64,000 bases of DNA from Frondihabitans australicus (GTDB taxonomy: Bacteria; Actinomycetota; Actinomycetes; Actinomycetales; Microbacteriaceae): positions 3,410,001 through 3,474,000 of the forward strand of contig NZ_RBKS01000001.1 of assembly GCF_003634555.1 (NCBI RefSeq), written 5' to 3'. The translations under genes and the position numbers were made by a program. Under the pieces are notes generated by a model. The model was not told the DNA's origin. It was given only the letters and a program-made list of their open reading frames with translations, and made no database searches. Positions 15,724 through 25,285 of this stretch are shown piece after piece (position 1 is the first letter of the stretch; every line of letters starts with the position of its first letter).

Positions 15724-16517
15724 CCCGGTCGGCATCCCCGCGTCCCGGTGCCGGTCGGCGCGTCCGCGGTTCGGGCGGTCTCGTCGCCCGGGTCGTCGCG
15801 GCGGCCGGCGCCCTCGTGGTCGCGGGGGTGCTGGCCCTGGCCCCCGCGGCCTCGGCCAGCGCGCACGACTACCTCGTCGCATCGACCCCGAAGAGCGGCT
15901 CGACGATCACGGCCCCGCCGAAGAAGATCGTGCTGACCTTCGACGACCGGGTGCTCGATCTCTCGGGCGACGGATCGTCGAACGTGGTCGAGGTGACCTC
16001 CGGAGCGAAGCACTACGAGACCGGATGCCCGGTGATCGCCGACACGAACGTGACCGTGCCGGTGTCGCTCGGCGACTCCGGGAAGTACACGGTCACCTGG
16101 CAGATCGTCTCGGCAGACGGCCACGTCGTCTCCGCCTCGATCTCGTTCACTTACGACCGGCCGCAGGATGCACCAGCCGCCGCAGGGAAGCCCTCTCGTC
16201 CGGCCTGCGGCGACCAGGCCACGTCCGGCTCGGGCTCGTCGGCCGCGGGGTCGTCGGGCTCGGGATCGTCGTCGGGCTCCGCGAGCACTTCGGCGTCGTC
16301 GAGCTCGGCGCTCCCGATCGCCCTCGGCGTCGGCGGAGGCATCATCGTGGTGGCGCTCGTCGCCGTCGTGCTCGTGCTGCGCCGCAGCCGCGCCGCGGAC
16401 GCGGCCGGCGCCGGCGCCCGCACCGAATCCGACGGCCACGGCGAGTCGGGCCAGCGCGCCCAGCCGCGCCGCGCCCCGCGCAGCCGGCGGCAGCCGCCGC
16501 CCCCGCCCGGCGACTAG
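15720..16517 (+). CDS. copC: CopC-domain copper-binding protein, membrane-anchored
   Basis: 265 aa. Signal peptide to about residue 48 (SASA); the mature chain begins HDYLVASTPKSGSTITAPPKKIVLTF, the CopC pattern with an N-terminal His for Cu(II). The second ligand region is VSADGHVVSASISFTY, with the conserved DGH. Residues about 150-195 are a Ser/Gly linker, then one membrane helix and a basic Arg/Pro-rich tail. Coupled to ycnI through ATGA. With the CopD-CtaG protein it forms a periplasm-facing copper relay. Single-domain CopC plus C-terminal anchor is usual for Gram-positives. Confidence 0.9.
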   Translation: MTRSASPRPGAGRRVRGSGGLVARVVAAAGALVVAGVLALAPAASASAHDYLVASTPKSGSTITAPPKKIVLTFDDRVLDLSGDGSSNVVEVTSGAKHYETGCPVIADTNVTVPVSLGDSGKYTVTWQIVSADGHVVSASISFTYDRPQDAPAAAGKPSRPACGDQATSGSGSSAAGSSGSGSSSGSASTSASSSSALPIALGVGGGIIVVALVAVVLVLRRSRAADAAGAGARTESDGHGESGQRAQPRRAPRSRRQPPPPPGD

Positions 16518-16548
16518 CGCACGCCCCTGCGGCCTACCTGGCGCAAAA

Positions 16549-16620
16549 TCGCGACCGATTCCGGCGTCGCGCCCCCGTTTTACGGTCACGGGTCTGGCGA
16601 CGAGCCGGAATCGGTCGCGA
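16549..16620. repeat. long inverted repeat between copC and xylB
   Basis: Perfect 17-bp arms at 16549-16565 (TCGCGACCGATTCCGGC) and 16604-16620, with partial pairing of the inner GTCGC/GCGAC. It lies between convergent genes and may end both transcripts, but has no U-tract. Its outer motif GCGCAAAATCGCGAC resembles the arm of the perfect palindrome at 29381-29440. Confidence 0.7.
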
Positions 16621-16661
16621 AATGCGGCGACGGGAGGTTCGAAGGCAGGGAATACGGCGGG

Positions 16662-18194
16662 CTACGAGGGACGCGACACCGACCCGAGCGCCTGCGCCTC
16701 GCGGTAGCGCTCCCGGATCGCGGGCACCACGTCGGGCGTGAGCGTCGCGGCGATCGACAGCTCCCACGCGGGGCGCGCCCCCGTGAGCACCCACGCGGCC
16801 TGGCGCGCGGCGCCGTCGGCGACGTACTCGCCCGGGGCGGGCACAGCGACCGGCACGTCGAACACCAGCGCCGCCACGGCCTGGACCGCCGGGTTGAGCG
16901 CGGCACCCCCGACGAGCAGGACCCGAGACGCCGACACCCCGAGAGCCCGAACGGCGTCCATCCCGTCGGCGAGCGAGCACACGAGACCCTCGACGGCGGC
17001 ACGGGCCAGGTTCTCCCGGGTGGTTCCGGCCAGCGTCAGCCCGGCCAGCGTCGCCGTGGCGTCGGGGAGGTTGGGCGTGCGCTCGCCCTCGAAGTACGGC
17101 ACGAGGGCGAGTCCGCCGGATCCTGCGCCCGCCGCCAGCGCCAGCCGCGCGAACTCGTCGTGGTCCACGCCCAGCAGGGTCTCGACGGAGGTGAGGATGC
17201 GCGCGGCGTTGAGCGTCGCGATGAGCGGGAGGAAGGCGCCCGTCGCATCGGCGAAGCCGGCCACGACACCCGACGGGTCGGTCGTTGGCGACGACGTGAC
17301 GGCGAAGGCGGTGCCGCTCGTGCCGATCGAGATGACGACGTCGCCGACGGTGGCGTCGAGCCCGAGGCCGGCGCCCGCGTTGTCGCCCATTCCGGGCCCC
17401 ACGACGATTCCCGCGGGGACGCCGGGCTGGGCCACGGTGGTGCCGGCCGGCTCGGAGGGGCCGAGGACTCGGGGGAGCACGACGGCGTCGGCCGATCCTG
17501 CGACCGAAGAACCGGCCGACCCCGACGACCCAGAAGAACCCGACCCCGCCTCGCGCGCCGGCCGCCCGAACGCGTGCTCGAAGAGCTCGAGGTCGTACGT
17601 TCCGGTCGACGGCGTCCAGTACGACGTGCCGCTCGCGTCGGAGCGATCGGTGACCAGAGCGTCGAGGTCGGGCCCGAGCGGCGACGACGACTGCGAATCG
17701 TCCGCAGCGGACGGCCCGTAGCCGAGCAGCCGCCAGGTCAGCCAGTCGTGCGGCAGCGCGACCGCGGCCACGCGCGCGGCGTTCGACGGCTCGGCGTCAC
17801 GCAGCCACCGCACCTTCGTCGCCGTGAACGACGCGACGGGAAGCGATCCCGTGCGCGAGGCCATGGCGTCCGCCCCGATCTCGTCGAGAAGCGCTGCGGC
17901 CGCAGGAGCAGAGCGAGTGTCGTTCCACAGCAGTGCGTCCCTCACCACCGCCCCCGACGAGTCGAGAGTGACCATGCCGTGCTGCTGCCCGGCGACCGAG
18001 ATCGCCGCGACGTCGTCGAGCCCGCCCGCGGCGGCGACGGCCTGCTGCAGGGCGTCCCACCAGGTGTTCGGGTCGACCGAGGTGCCGGCGGGGTGCGGCG
18101 CGCTGCCCGAGCGGACGAGCGCGCCCGTTCCGGCATCGCGGACGACGACCTTGCAGCTCTGCGTGGACGAGTCGATGCCGGCGACCAGCGTCAT
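16662..18194 (-). CDS. xylB: xylulokinase
   Basis: 510 aa, FGGY family. [20 protein letters not shown] gives the N-terminal phosphate-binding loop; [15 protein letters not shown] is the classic xylulokinase signature; [10 protein letters not shown] follows; the C-terminal FGGY half has [18 protein letters not shown] and [14 protein letters not shown]. It phosphorylates D-xylulose for entry into the pentose phosphate pathway. About residues 205-228 a Ser/Gly insertion ([15 protein letters not shown]) interrupts the sequence; it looks like a flexible loop expansion. It lies 3 nt after xylA, so the two are one operon read from a promoter near 19400. Confidence 0.95.
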   Translation of the reverse strand: MTLVAGIDSSTQSCKVVVRDAGTGALVRSGSAPHPAGTSVDPNTWWDALQQAVAAAGGLDDVAAISVAGQQHGMVTLDSSGAVVRDALLWNDTRSAPAAAALLDEIGADAMASRTGSLPVASFTATKVRWLRDAEPSNAARVAAVALPHDWLTWRLLGYGPSAADDSQSSSPLGPDLDALVTDRSDASGTSYWTPSTGTYDLELFEHAFGRPAREAGSGSSGSSGSAGSSVAGSADAVVLPRVLGPSEPAGTTVAQPGVPAGIVVGPGMGDNAGAGLGLDATVGDVVISIGTSGTAFAVTSSPTTDPSGVVAGFADATGAFLPLIATLNAARILTSVETLLGVDHDEFARLALAAGAGSGGLALVPYFEGERTPNLPDATATLAGLTLAGTTRENLARAAVEGLVCSLADGMDAVRALGVSASRVLLVGGAALNPAVQAVAALVFDVPVAVPAPGEYVADGAARQAAWVLTGARPAWELSIAATLTPDVVPAIRERYREAQALGSVSRPS

Positions 18195-18197
18195 CGG

Positions 18198-19391
18198 CTA
18201 ACCCCGAGCGCCCATGAGGTGCTCGACGGCCAGCTGCTGCAGGTGCACGAACGCGAACGACTTGCCGCCGAAGTAGGGCTCCGGGTCGAAGTCCTCGAAC
18301 GCCGAGCGGTCGGCGAGCAGGTCGTCGTAGGTCTCGCCGTCGTTCAGCGTGGGCACCGAGAGCTCGGGCACCTTCGACGCCTCGAGCGCGGCCTGCACCT
18401 CGGGGTCGGCGCGGAAGGCCTCGGCGCGCTCCTTGAGCAGGAGGTACATGCGCATGTTGGCCGCGGCCGACGCCCAGACGCCGTCGATGCCGTCGGTGCG
18501 CGAGGGCTTGTAGTCGAAGTGGCGCGGGCCGGTGTAGGCCGGCCCGCCGGCGGGGCCGCCGTGCTCGAGCAGGTCGACGAGGGCGAAGGCGTTCTGCAGG
18601 TCGCCGTGGCCGAAGACGAGGTCCTGGTCGTACTTGATTCCGCGCTGGCCGTTGAGGTCGATGTGGAAGAGCTTGCCGTGGTAGAGCGCCTGGGCGATGC
18701 CTGCGGCGTAGTTGAGGCCCGCCATCTGCTCGTGGCCGACCTCCGGGTTGATGCCGACGAGCTCGGGGCGCTCGAGCGAGTCGATGAAGGCGAGCGCGTG
18801 GCCGAGCGTCGGCAGCAGGATGTCGCCGCGGGGCTCGTTCGGCTTCGGCTCGATCGCGAACTTGATGTCGTAGCCCTTGTCGGTGACGTAGTCGCCGAGC
18901 AGGTTGACGGCCTCGCGGTAGCGGTGCAGGGCCTGCTGGATGTCCTTCGCCGAGTCGTACTCGGCGCCCTCGCGGCCGCCCCACATGACGAAGGTCTTTG
19001 CGCCGAGCTCGGCGGCGAGGTCGAGGTTGCGGAGCACCTTGCGCAGGGCGAAGCGGCGCACGTCGCGGTCGTTCGAGGTGAAGCCGCCGTCCTTGAAGAC
19101 GGGGGCCGAGAAGAGGTTCGTGGTGATCATCGGCACGATGAGGCCGGTGGAGTCGAGGGCGCCCTTGAGGCGGTCGATCTGGTTCTGGCGCTCGGCGTCG
19201 GTCGAGCCGAAGGCGAAGAGGTCGTCGTCGTGGAAGGTGAGGCCGTAGGCGCCGATCTCCGAGAGCTTGTTGACCGCCTCGACCACGTCGAGCGGCGGAC
19301 GGGTCGGCCCGCCGAAGGGATCCGTGCCGTTGTAGCCGATGGTCCAGAGTCCGAACGAGAAACGGTCTTCGCGGGTGGGCGTCGCTGCCAT
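18198..19391 (-). CDS. xylA: xylose isomerase
   Basis: 397 aa, class I actinobacterial length. Catalytic and metal motifs: [11 protein letters not shown] (the catalytic His-Asp), [23 protein letters not shown] with the metal-binding Glu, [14 protein letters not shown] and [10 protein letters not shown]. It converts D-xylose to D-xylulose (and glucose to fructose in vitro). ATG at 19391 is chosen over the longer in-frame start because it gives the family N-terminus [20 protein letters not shown] and has TTGAGGA upstream. First gene of xylA-xylB, divergent from a sugar dehydrogenase; the 131-nt gap must hold both promoters. Confidence 0.97.
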   Translation of the reverse strand: MAATPTREDRFSFGLWTIGYNGTDPFGGPTRPPLDVVEAVNKLSEIGAYGLTFHDDDLFAFGSTDAERQNQIDRLKGALDSTGLIVPMITTNLFSAPVFKDGGFTSNDRDVRRFALRKVLRNLDLAAELGAKTFVMWGGREGAEYDSAKDIQQALHRYREAVNLLGDYVTDKGYDIKFAIEPKPNEPRGDILLPTLGHALAFIDSLERPELVGINPEVGHEQMAGLNYAAGIAQALYHGKLFHIDLNGQRGIKYDQDLVFGHGDLQNAFALVDLLEHGGPAGGPAYTGPRHFDYKPSRTDGIDGVWASAAANMRMYLLLKERAEAFRADPEVQAALEASKVPELSVPTLNDGETYDDLLADRSAFEDFDPEPYFGGKSFAFVHLQQLAVEHLMGARG

Positions 19392-19522
19392 GATGATCCT
19401 CAAAGTCGTGGTGATTTGTTGTCCCGCAGAACATATCGCGGCATCATGGGAGTTGCAAGAGCGGATAGCCTGCACCTAGGCCGTGCCAGAGAACCACGCC
19501 CCGACTGACGAAGGAGTCATCC

Positions 19523-20704
19523 ATGCCAGAAACGCCCCTCAGAGTCGCGATGGTCGGCCACGGCTTCATGGGCGCAGCCCACTCGCAGGCGTTCCGCGTC
19601 GCCCCCCGGTTCTTCGATCTTCCGCTCGCCCCGGTGATGTCGACCCTCGTGGGGCGCAACGTGGCCGCGACGAAGGCCGCCGCCGAGAAGTGGGGCTGGG
19701 CGAAGACGGCGAGCGACTGGCGCGACGTCGTGAACGACCCCGACATCGACCTCATCGACATCTGCTCGCCCGGGTCGACCCACGTCGAGATCGCCGTGGC
19801 CGCCCTCGAGGCCGGCAAGCACGTGCTCTGCGAGAAGCCGCTCGCCAACACCGTCGCCGAGGCCGAGCAGATGGCCGCCGCCGCCGAGAAGGCCGCCGCG
19901 AAGGGCGTCTTCGCCATGGTCGGCTTCACCTACCGCCGCGTGCCCGCGATCACGTTCGCCCGAGACCTCGTGCAGGCCGGCCGGCTCGGCGAGATCCGCC
20001 GCGTGCAGGCGAACTACCTCCAGGACTGGCTCGTCGACGAGGACGGCCCGATGACCTGGCGTCTCGACAAGGCGAAGGCCGGATCCGGGTCGCTCGGCGA
20101 CATCGGAGCCCACGCGATCGACGCGGTCCAGTTCATCACCGGCCAGACCCTCGACTCGGTCTCGGGCCTCCTCCACACCTTCGTCACCGAGCGGCCCCTC
20201 CTCGACGAGTCGGCGACCAAGTCCGGCAGCATCGCAGGAGTCGCGGGTTCCGAGTGCGGTCAGGTCACCGTCGACGACTCCGCCCTCTTTACGGCCAGGC
20301 TGTCCGGCGGCGCGGTCGGTCAGTTCGAGGCCACCCGCTTCGCCACGGGCCGCAAGAACGCGTTCCGGATCGAGATCTCCGGGTCGGAGGGGGCGCTCGC
20401 ATTCGATCTGGAGCGGGAGAACGAGCTGGAGTTCTACGATGCCGCGGCTCCTGCGAACGAGCTCGGCTTCAAGCGGATCCTCGTCACCGAGCCCGAGCAC
20501 CCCTACTTCGCCGCGTGGTGGCCCACCGGGCACACCATCGGCTACGAGCACGGCTTCAGCCACCAGCTCGTCGACCTCGTGAACGACCTCGCGGCTGCGC
20601 GTCAGCCGCACCCGTCGTTCGCCGAGGGCCTGCAGGTGCAGCGCGTGCTCGACGCGGTCGAGCGGTCGTCGGACGACGGCAGCGCCTGGACCTCGACGAA
20701 CTGA
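19523..20704 (+). CDS. Gfo/Idh/MocA family oxidoreductase
   Basis: 393 aa. N-terminal Rossmann fold: [20 protein letters not shown]; the conserved EKPLANTV at about residue 113; C-terminal catalytic domain with [19 protein letters not shown]. Family members oxidise or reduce a sugar carbon with NAD(P)H. Divergent from xylA and 46 nt upstream of a sugar isomerase/epimerase, suggesting joint action on a sugar or keto-sugar. AAGGAG lies before the ATG. The substrate cannot be told from sequence. Confidence 0.92.
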   Translation: MPETPLRVAMVGHGFMGAAHSQAFRVAPRFFDLPLAPVMSTLVGRNVAATKAAAEKWGWAKTASDWRDVVNDPDIDLIDICSPGSTHVEIAVAALEAGKHVLCEKPLANTVAEAEQMAAAAEKAAAKGVFAMVGFTYRRVPAITFARDLVQAGRLGEIRRVQANYLQDWLVDEDGPMTWRLDKAKAGSGSLGDIGAHAIDAVQFITGQTLDSVSGLLHTFVTERPLLDESATKSGSIAGVAGSECGQVTVDDSALFTARLSGGAVGQFEATRFATGRKNAFRIEISGSEGALAFDLERENELEFYDAAAPANELGFKRILVTEPEHPYFAAWWPTGHTIGYEHGFSHQLVDLVNDLAAARQPHPSFAEGLQVQRVLDAVERSSDDGSAWTSTN

Positions 20705-20750
20705 CGCCTCGAACCCCGAGCAACCCCCACCTCGCGAAGGAGCGACACGC

Positions 20751-21764
20751 ATGGCCAGCATCACCCGTCCCGTCACCCTGTTCACCGGCCAGTGGGCCGA
20801 TCTGCCGTTCGAGGAGGTCTGTCGGCTCGCCGGCGAGTGGGGCTACGACGGCCTCGAGATCGCATGCTGGGGCGACCACCTCGACCCCGACCGCGGCGCC
20901 ACCGACGACGAGTACATCAAGAACCGCAAGGAGATCCTCGAGAAGAACGGCCTGCAGGTCTTCGCGATCTCGAACCACCTCAAGGGGCAGGCCGTCTGCG
21001 ACGACCCGATCGACCAGCGCCACCGCGACATGCTGCCCGACTCCGTCTGGGGCGACGGCGACCCCGAGGGCGTGCGCCAGCGCGCCGCCGAGGAGGTCAA
21101 GAACACCGCCCGCACGGCCGCGCGTCTGGGCGCCGCGACGGTGACCGGCTTCACCGGCTCGTCGATCTGGAAGTACGTCGCGATGTTCCCGCCGGTGCGC
21201 GACGAGCTGATCGAGGCCGGCTACCAGGACTTCGCCGACCGCTGGAACCCGATCCTCGACGTGTTCGAGCAGGAGGGCGTCCGCTTCGCCCTCGAGCCGC
21301 ACCCGTCCGAGATCGCCTACGACTACTGGACAACGCAGAAGACTCTCGAGGCGATCGGCCACCGCAAGTCGTTCGGCATCAACTGGGACCCGTCGCACAT
21401 GGTCTGGCAGGACCTGGATGCCGTCGGGTTCCTCTGGGACTTCCAGGACGTCATCTTCAACGTGCACTGCAAGGACACCAAGAAGCGCCTCAACGGGCGC
21501 AACGGCCGCCTGTCGTCGCACCTGCCGTGGGCCGACCCGCGTCGCGGCTGGGACTTCATCTCGACCGGCCGCGGCGACGTGCCGTGGGAGAACGCGATCC
21601 GCATGCTGAACGCGATCGGCTACACCGGCCCGCTGTCGGTCGAGTGGGAGGACGCCGGCATGGACCGCCTCGTCGGAGCACCAGAGGCGCTCCAGTTCGT
21701 CAAGGGCCTGTCGTTCCCGCAGTCGTCGACGGCGTTCGACGCCGCCTTCGCACAGGAGCGCTAG
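20751..21764 (+). CDS. sugar phosphate isomerase/epimerase family TIM-barrel protein
   Basis: 337 aa with the AP endonuclease 2/xylose isomerase-like fold: [35 protein letters not shown] (metal-binding Glu), [24 protein letters not shown], and [10 protein letters not shown] near the end. The His/Glu/Asp set is complete, so it is probably an active metal-dependent isomerase, epimerase or dehydratase. Follows the dehydrogenase at 19523 with an AAGGAG Shine-Dalgarno. Its last 65 nt overlap the convergent LacI gene. Related proteins beside Gfo/Idh/MocA enzymes process keto-sugars and inositol-like compounds. Confidence 0.9.
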   Translation: MASITRPVTLFTGQWADLPFEEVCRLAGEWGYDGLEIACWGDHLDPDRGATDDEYIKNRKEILEKNGLQVFAISNHLKGQAVCDDPIDQRHRDMLPDSVWGDGDPEGVRQRAAEEVKNTARTAARLGAATVTGFTGSSIWKYVAMFPPVRDELIEAGYQDFADRWNPILDVFEQEGVRFALEPHPSEIAYDYWTTQKTLEAIGHRKSFGINWDPSHMVWQDLDAVGFLWDFQDVIFNVHCKDTKKRLNGRNGRLSSHLPWADPRRGWDFISTGRGDVPWENAIRMLNAIGYTGPLSVEWEDAGMDRLVGAPEALQFVKGLSFPQSSTAFDAAFAQER

Positions 21765-22845
21765 CGGCGACCTCGATCGGGGCGGCCACGGGCGCAGGAT
21801 CCGAGAGCAGCACGCTCGAGGCCTCCTCGCGCACCGGCGCCGCCCCCGTCGACTCCGCCACCTCGAGCTTGCAGGTGATGAGCACGTGCGGCATCTCGGC
21901 GAGAGTGCCCTCGAGCTGCCCGATGAGGCTCTCGGCGGCGAGCTGACCGAGCTCGCGGCTGGGCGAGACCATGACCGACATGGCGGGCTCGTGGTGGGCC
22001 CCCTCGGCGCTCGACGAGGCGAGCGACAGGACGGAGACGTCTTCCGGGATCCGCTTGCCGAGCTCGCGGAGCCCGGCCATGAGGCCGAACGTCGACTCGT
22101 CCTTCATGATCAGGATGGCGGTGACGTCGGGGTCGCGCTCGAGCAGCTGCTTCGCGGCCTCGCGGCCTCCGGCGGTCGAGTACCCGCAGTATTGGATGGT
22201 CGACGTGAGGCGCCGCCGCCTCGTGGACTCGACGAACGTCGCCTGCGTGCGCAGGTGCGGCGCGTAGCCCGCCATGACGGTCTTCTCGAGGTCTTCGATC
22301 ACGAGGCCGAAGTGGCTGTGACCGAGTCGCTGGAGGTAGTCGAGGCTCTCCTCGACGGTGTTCTCGAAGTCCATGTCGACGAACGGCAGGTCGGTGGTGT
22401 CGCGCGTGCGACCGATGGCGGCGAAGGGGACTCCCAGTTCGCGGAGTTTCACGATCCTGGGGTCCTCCATCCGGACCTCCATGAGGATCACACCGTCGAC
22501 GAGGCCGCCCGAGATGAGGTCGTCGAGGTCGTCGCCGGAGGGGGCGTCGGGCCACAGCACCAGGTGGTAGCCGAGCTCGGACGCCCGGTCGACGGCCGCC
22601 ATGAAGAACTCCAGGGCGCTGCCGCGCATGCGGTTCTCTGCGGTGGGGAAGAGGAGGGCGATGATTCTGGTCCTGCGACTCGCCAGAGCCCTCGCCACGA
22701 CGTTGTTGCGGAACCCCAGCTCTTTCATCGCCTTGTGCACTCGTTCGGCGGTCTGGGGGGAGACGCGCTTGGTGCCGTTGACGACGAACGAGACCGTGGC
22801 GATCGAGACGCCCGCGCGGTCGGCGACCTGCTGCATGGTGGCCAC
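21700..22845 (-). CDS. LacI family transcriptional regulator
   Basis: 381 aa. N-terminal LacI helix-turn-helix [33 protein letters not shown] with the hinge helix [14 protein letters not shown], then a periplasmic-binding-protein-like sensor domain to about residue 335. The last 45 residues (ESTGAAP through [16 protein letters not shown]) are an Ala/Pro/Arg tail beyond the family core. It overlaps the 3' end of the isomerase gene. Its own start faces the binding-protein gene at 23062, with two AAGCGCTT sites in between (22944-22971), so it likely represses the ABC transporter operon and itself. Confidence 0.92.
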   Translation of the reverse strand: MATMQQVADRAGVSIATVSFVVNGTKRVSPQTAERVHKAMKELGFRNNVVARALASRRTRIIALLFPTAENRMRGSALEFFMAAVDRASELGYHLVLWPDAPSGDDLDDLISGGLVDGVILMEVRMEDPRIVKLRELGVPFAAIGRTRDTTDLPFVDMDFENTVEESLDYLQRLGHSHFGLVIEDLEKTVMAGYAPHLRTQATFVESTRRRRLTSTIQYCGYSTAGGREAAKQLLERDPDVTAILIMKDESTFGLMAGLRELGKRIPEDVSVLSLASSSAEGAHHEPAMSVMVSPSRELGQLAAESLIGQLEGTLAEMPHVLITCKLEVAESTGAAPVREEASSVLLSDPAPVAAPIEVAASAPVRRRRRTPSTTAGTTGP

Positions 22846-22943
22846 GCGCGGCTCCTTCCGCTCGATCGGACGACGCCGGTCGGAGTCGTGTCGGCCAGCG
22901 TAGCCGTTTCGCGACGAAAAGAAATGGCTGAAAAAACTTTAGC

Positions 22944-22971
22944 AAAGCGCTTTACCATCTAAGCGCTTTAC
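22944..22971. promoter_or_regulatory. tandem LacI-type operators before the sugar ABC operon
   Basis: CAAAGCGCTTTAC (22943-22955, core AAAGCGCTTT at 22944-22953) and TAAGCGCTTTAC (22960-22971) are palindromes with the central CG typical of LacI-family sites, centres 16 bp apart. A possible promoter overlaps them (TTTACC at 22951, TAGCTT at 22975). The adjacent LacI regulator is the likely binder. Confidence 0.7.
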
Positions 22972-23061
22972 TGCTAGCTTCACTGCCACAGAGAACGCAG
23001 CGAGGCGCTCAGCTCCGCTGCGAACCCGCACCTGCAGTGTTCAGCAAAGGAGCTCACTAGC

Positions 23062-24264
23062 ATGAAGAAACCCCGCCTCATCGCCGCGGTTGCCGCCGCG
23101 GCGTTGATTCCTCTCGCGCTCGCCGGTTGTTCCGGCTCCGGGTCGTCCTCCGGCAGCGCGAAGTCCCTCACGATCGAGGACTACTTCACGTCCTCGTACA
23201 ACCCGATCTACAACAAGTGCGCCAAGCAGCTCGGCATCACTCTGAAGATCAACCACGTCGCCGGCGCCGGCCTCATCTCGAAGGTCCTGCAGCAGGCCTC
23301 CTCGAAGACGCTCCCCGACGTGCTCATGCTCGACAACCCCGACGTGCAGCAGATCGCCGAGTCGGGCGCCCTCTCGCCGCTCTCCGACTACGGTCTGAGC
23401 GCCAAGGGCGACGTCCCCGCTGTCGAGAAGGCCAACACCTACAAGGGCAAGCTGTACGGCCTCCAGCCGGTCACCAACTCGATCGCGCTCTACTACAACA
23501 AGAAGCTGCTCTCGGCCGCCGGCATCACCCCGCCGAAGACCTGGGACGAGCTGCGCGCCGACGCCAAGAAGCTCACCAAGGGCTCGACCTACGGCTTCGC
23601 GATGAGCAACATCAACACCTACGAGGGCACCTGGCAGTTCCTGCCCTTCATGTGGGGCAACGGCGGCGACGAGAAGAACATCGACACCACCGCGACCACC
23701 GAGGCGCTCCAGTTCGACCTGTCGCTGCAGAGCGACGGCTCGATGTCCAAGAGCTCGGTCAACTGGGCCCAGGCCGACGTGAACAACCAGTTCATCGCCG
23801 GCAAGGCCGCCATGATGATCAACGGCCCGTGGCAGCTGCCCGCGCTGAACGCCGCCAAGGGCCTCGAGTTCGACTCGGTGCCGATCCCCACCAAGACCGG
23901 CTCGCCGACCGTCGCCCCTCTGGGCGGCGAGGCGTTCACCGTTCCGGAGACCGGCAACAAGGCCTCGATGACGACCGCCGGCAAGTTCGTCGGCTGCCTC
24001 AACACCTCGAAGATGCAGACCTACAACGCCGGTGTGACGGGCAACGTGCCCACGAACATCGTCGCGTCGAAGGCCTGGGGCGCCTCGCACCCGCAGGTCG
24101 CCTCGTTCGTCACCACGGTCCAGACCGCTCGTGCCCGCACCGGTGAGCTCGGACCCGACTGGCCCAAGGCCGCGACGAAGATCTACACCGCCGTGCAGCT
24201 CGCGCTGACCGGCAAGGCGACTCCGGCCGCAGCCCTCAAGCAGGCGCAGTCTCAGAGTCAGTGA
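23062..24264 (+). CDS. sugar ABC transporter, lipoprotein substrate-binding protein
   Basis: 400 aa. Lipoprotein signal: basic start, hydrophobic core, then LALAGCSGSG, with Cys as the lipidation site. The body is a family-1 extracellular solute-binding protein: LPDVLMLDNPDVQQIAESGAL, LQPVTNSIALYYNKKLLSAAGI, PKTWDELRADAKKLTKGSTYG, AAMMINGPWQLPAL. It captures a sugar outside the membrane for the two permeases that follow. No ATPase is encoded in the operon, so a shared MsiK-type ATPase elsewhere probably powers it. A hairpin at 24271-24299 separates it from the permeases. Confidence 0.93.
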   Translation: MKKPRLIAAVAAAALIPLALAGCSGSGSSSGSAKSLTIEDYFTSSYNPIYNKCAKQLGITLKINHVAGAGLISKVLQQASSKTLPDVLMLDNPDVQQIAESGALSPLSDYGLSAKGDVPAVEKANTYKGKLYGLQPVTNSIALYYNKKLLSAAGITPPKTWDELRADAKKLTKGSTYGFAMSNINTYEGTWQFLPFMWGNGGDEKNIDTTATTEALQFDLSLQSDGSMSKSSVNWAQADVNNQFIAGKAAMMINGPWQLPALNAAKGLEFDSVPIPTKTGSPTVAPLGGEAFTVPETGNKASMTTAGKFVGCLNTSKMQTYNAGVTGNVPTNIVASKAWGASHPQVASFVTTVQTARARTGELGPDWPKAATKIYTAVQLALTGKATPAAALKQAQSQSQ

Positions 24265-24270
24265 GTCGAG

Positions 24271-24299
24271 GGGGAGCCGGCCAGACCGGCCGGCTCCCC
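24271..24299 (+). terminator. GC-rich hairpin between binding-protein and permease genes
   Basis: 12-bp perfect stem GGGGAGCCGGCC/GGCCGGCTCCCC with a 5-nt loop, starting 7 nt after the stop. Most likely a partial terminator or RNA-stabilising hairpin that keeps the binding-protein transcript more abundant than the permease transcript. Confidence 0.65.
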
Positions 24300-24334
24300 T
24301 TCCCCCACCCGCGTCGAGGCAAGAGGAGAGAGTA

Positions 24335-25285
24335 ATGAGTGTCACCGCACAGCCGAGGGTCCGGCCGACGGCCACCCCGCTGCCGATGAGGCCCGGTCAG
24401 CGCCGAGCCAGGATCCTGGCGAACACCATGCGATGGCTGTTCGTGATCCCGGCCGCGATCTTCGTGGCCGTCTTCTTCGGCTACCCGATCGTCAAGAACA
24501 TCGTCATGTCGTTCCAGGACTACGGAACGCGCACCTTCTTCACGGGCGAGGCCCCGTGGGTCGGAATCAGCAACTACGTCCAGGTCTTCTCGAGCTCGTT
24601 GTTCACCACGAGCCTCATCAACACCGGCCTCTTCACGGTCGGCTCGATCGTGATGCAGTTCGCGATCGGCCTCGGGCTCGCCCTCTTCTTCAAGCGGAAC
24701 TTCCCGCTCTCCGGATTCCTCCGCGGCCTTCTCCTCCTGCCGTGGCTGATCCCGCTCATCGCCTCCAGCGCCATCTGGAAGTGGCTGCTCGACCAGGGGT
24801 CGGGCGCCCTCAACCAGGGCCTCGCGCTCTTCGGCATCCCCGCGGTGCCGTGGCTCGTCGACCCGAACCTCGCGCTCGTCGCCGTCATCGGCGTGAACAT
24901 CTGGCTCGGGATCCCGTTCAACACGACCATCCTCTACTCGGGCCTCCAGGCGGTCCCCGAGGAGCTCTACGAGGCGGCGTCGCTCGACGGCGCGACCGGC
25001 TGGAAGGCGTTCCGCCACATCACCTGGCCGAGCATCCGCTCCGTCGTCAGCGTCGTGATCGTCCTCGGCGTGGTCTACACGCTCAAGGTGGTCGACCTGA
25101 TCCTGGGCCTCACCGGCGGCGGCCCTGCGAACTCCACGCAGACCCTCGCCACGAACGCCTACCACCAGTCGTTCGTCAACTTCGAGTTCGGCGTCGGCGC
25201 CGCGGTCAGCAACGTCCTCATCGTCGTGTCGTTCGTCTTCGCGATGGTCTACCTCGCTATCACCCGAAAGGCGGTCGACGAATGA
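24335..25285 (+). CDS. sugar ABC transporter permease (MalF-like)
   Basis: 316 aa, six membrane helices. The coupling motif is EELYEAASLDGATGWKAFRHITWP, the EAA loop of sugar permeases that contacts the ATPase. Starts MSVTAQPRVRPT with a cytoplasmic basic tail and then WLFVIPAAIFVAVFFGYP. AGAGGAGAG precedes the ATG. Its TGA overlaps the ATG of the second permease (ATGA). Confidence 0.92.
   Translation: MSVTAQPRVRPTATPLPMRPGQRRARILANTMRWLFVIPAAIFVAVFFGYPIVKNIVMSFQDYGTRTFFTGEAPWVGISNYVQVFSSSLFTTSLINTGLFTVGSIVMQFAIGLGLALFFKRNFPLSGFLRGLLLLPWLIPLIASSAIWKWLLDQGSGALNQGLALFGIPAVPWLVDPNLALVAVIGVNIWLGIPFNTTILYSGLQAVPEELYEAASLDGATGWKAFRHITWPSIRSVVSVVIVLGVVYTLKVVDLILGLTGGGPANSTQTLATNAYHQSFVNFEFGVGAAVSNVLIVVSFVFAMVYLAITRKAVDE

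Noticed and set aside
19392-19522. ROK/XylR operator in the xylA divergent gap
   Set aside because: TTGTTGTCCCGCAGAACAT at about 19418-19436 is only weakly symmetric; not reported as a site.
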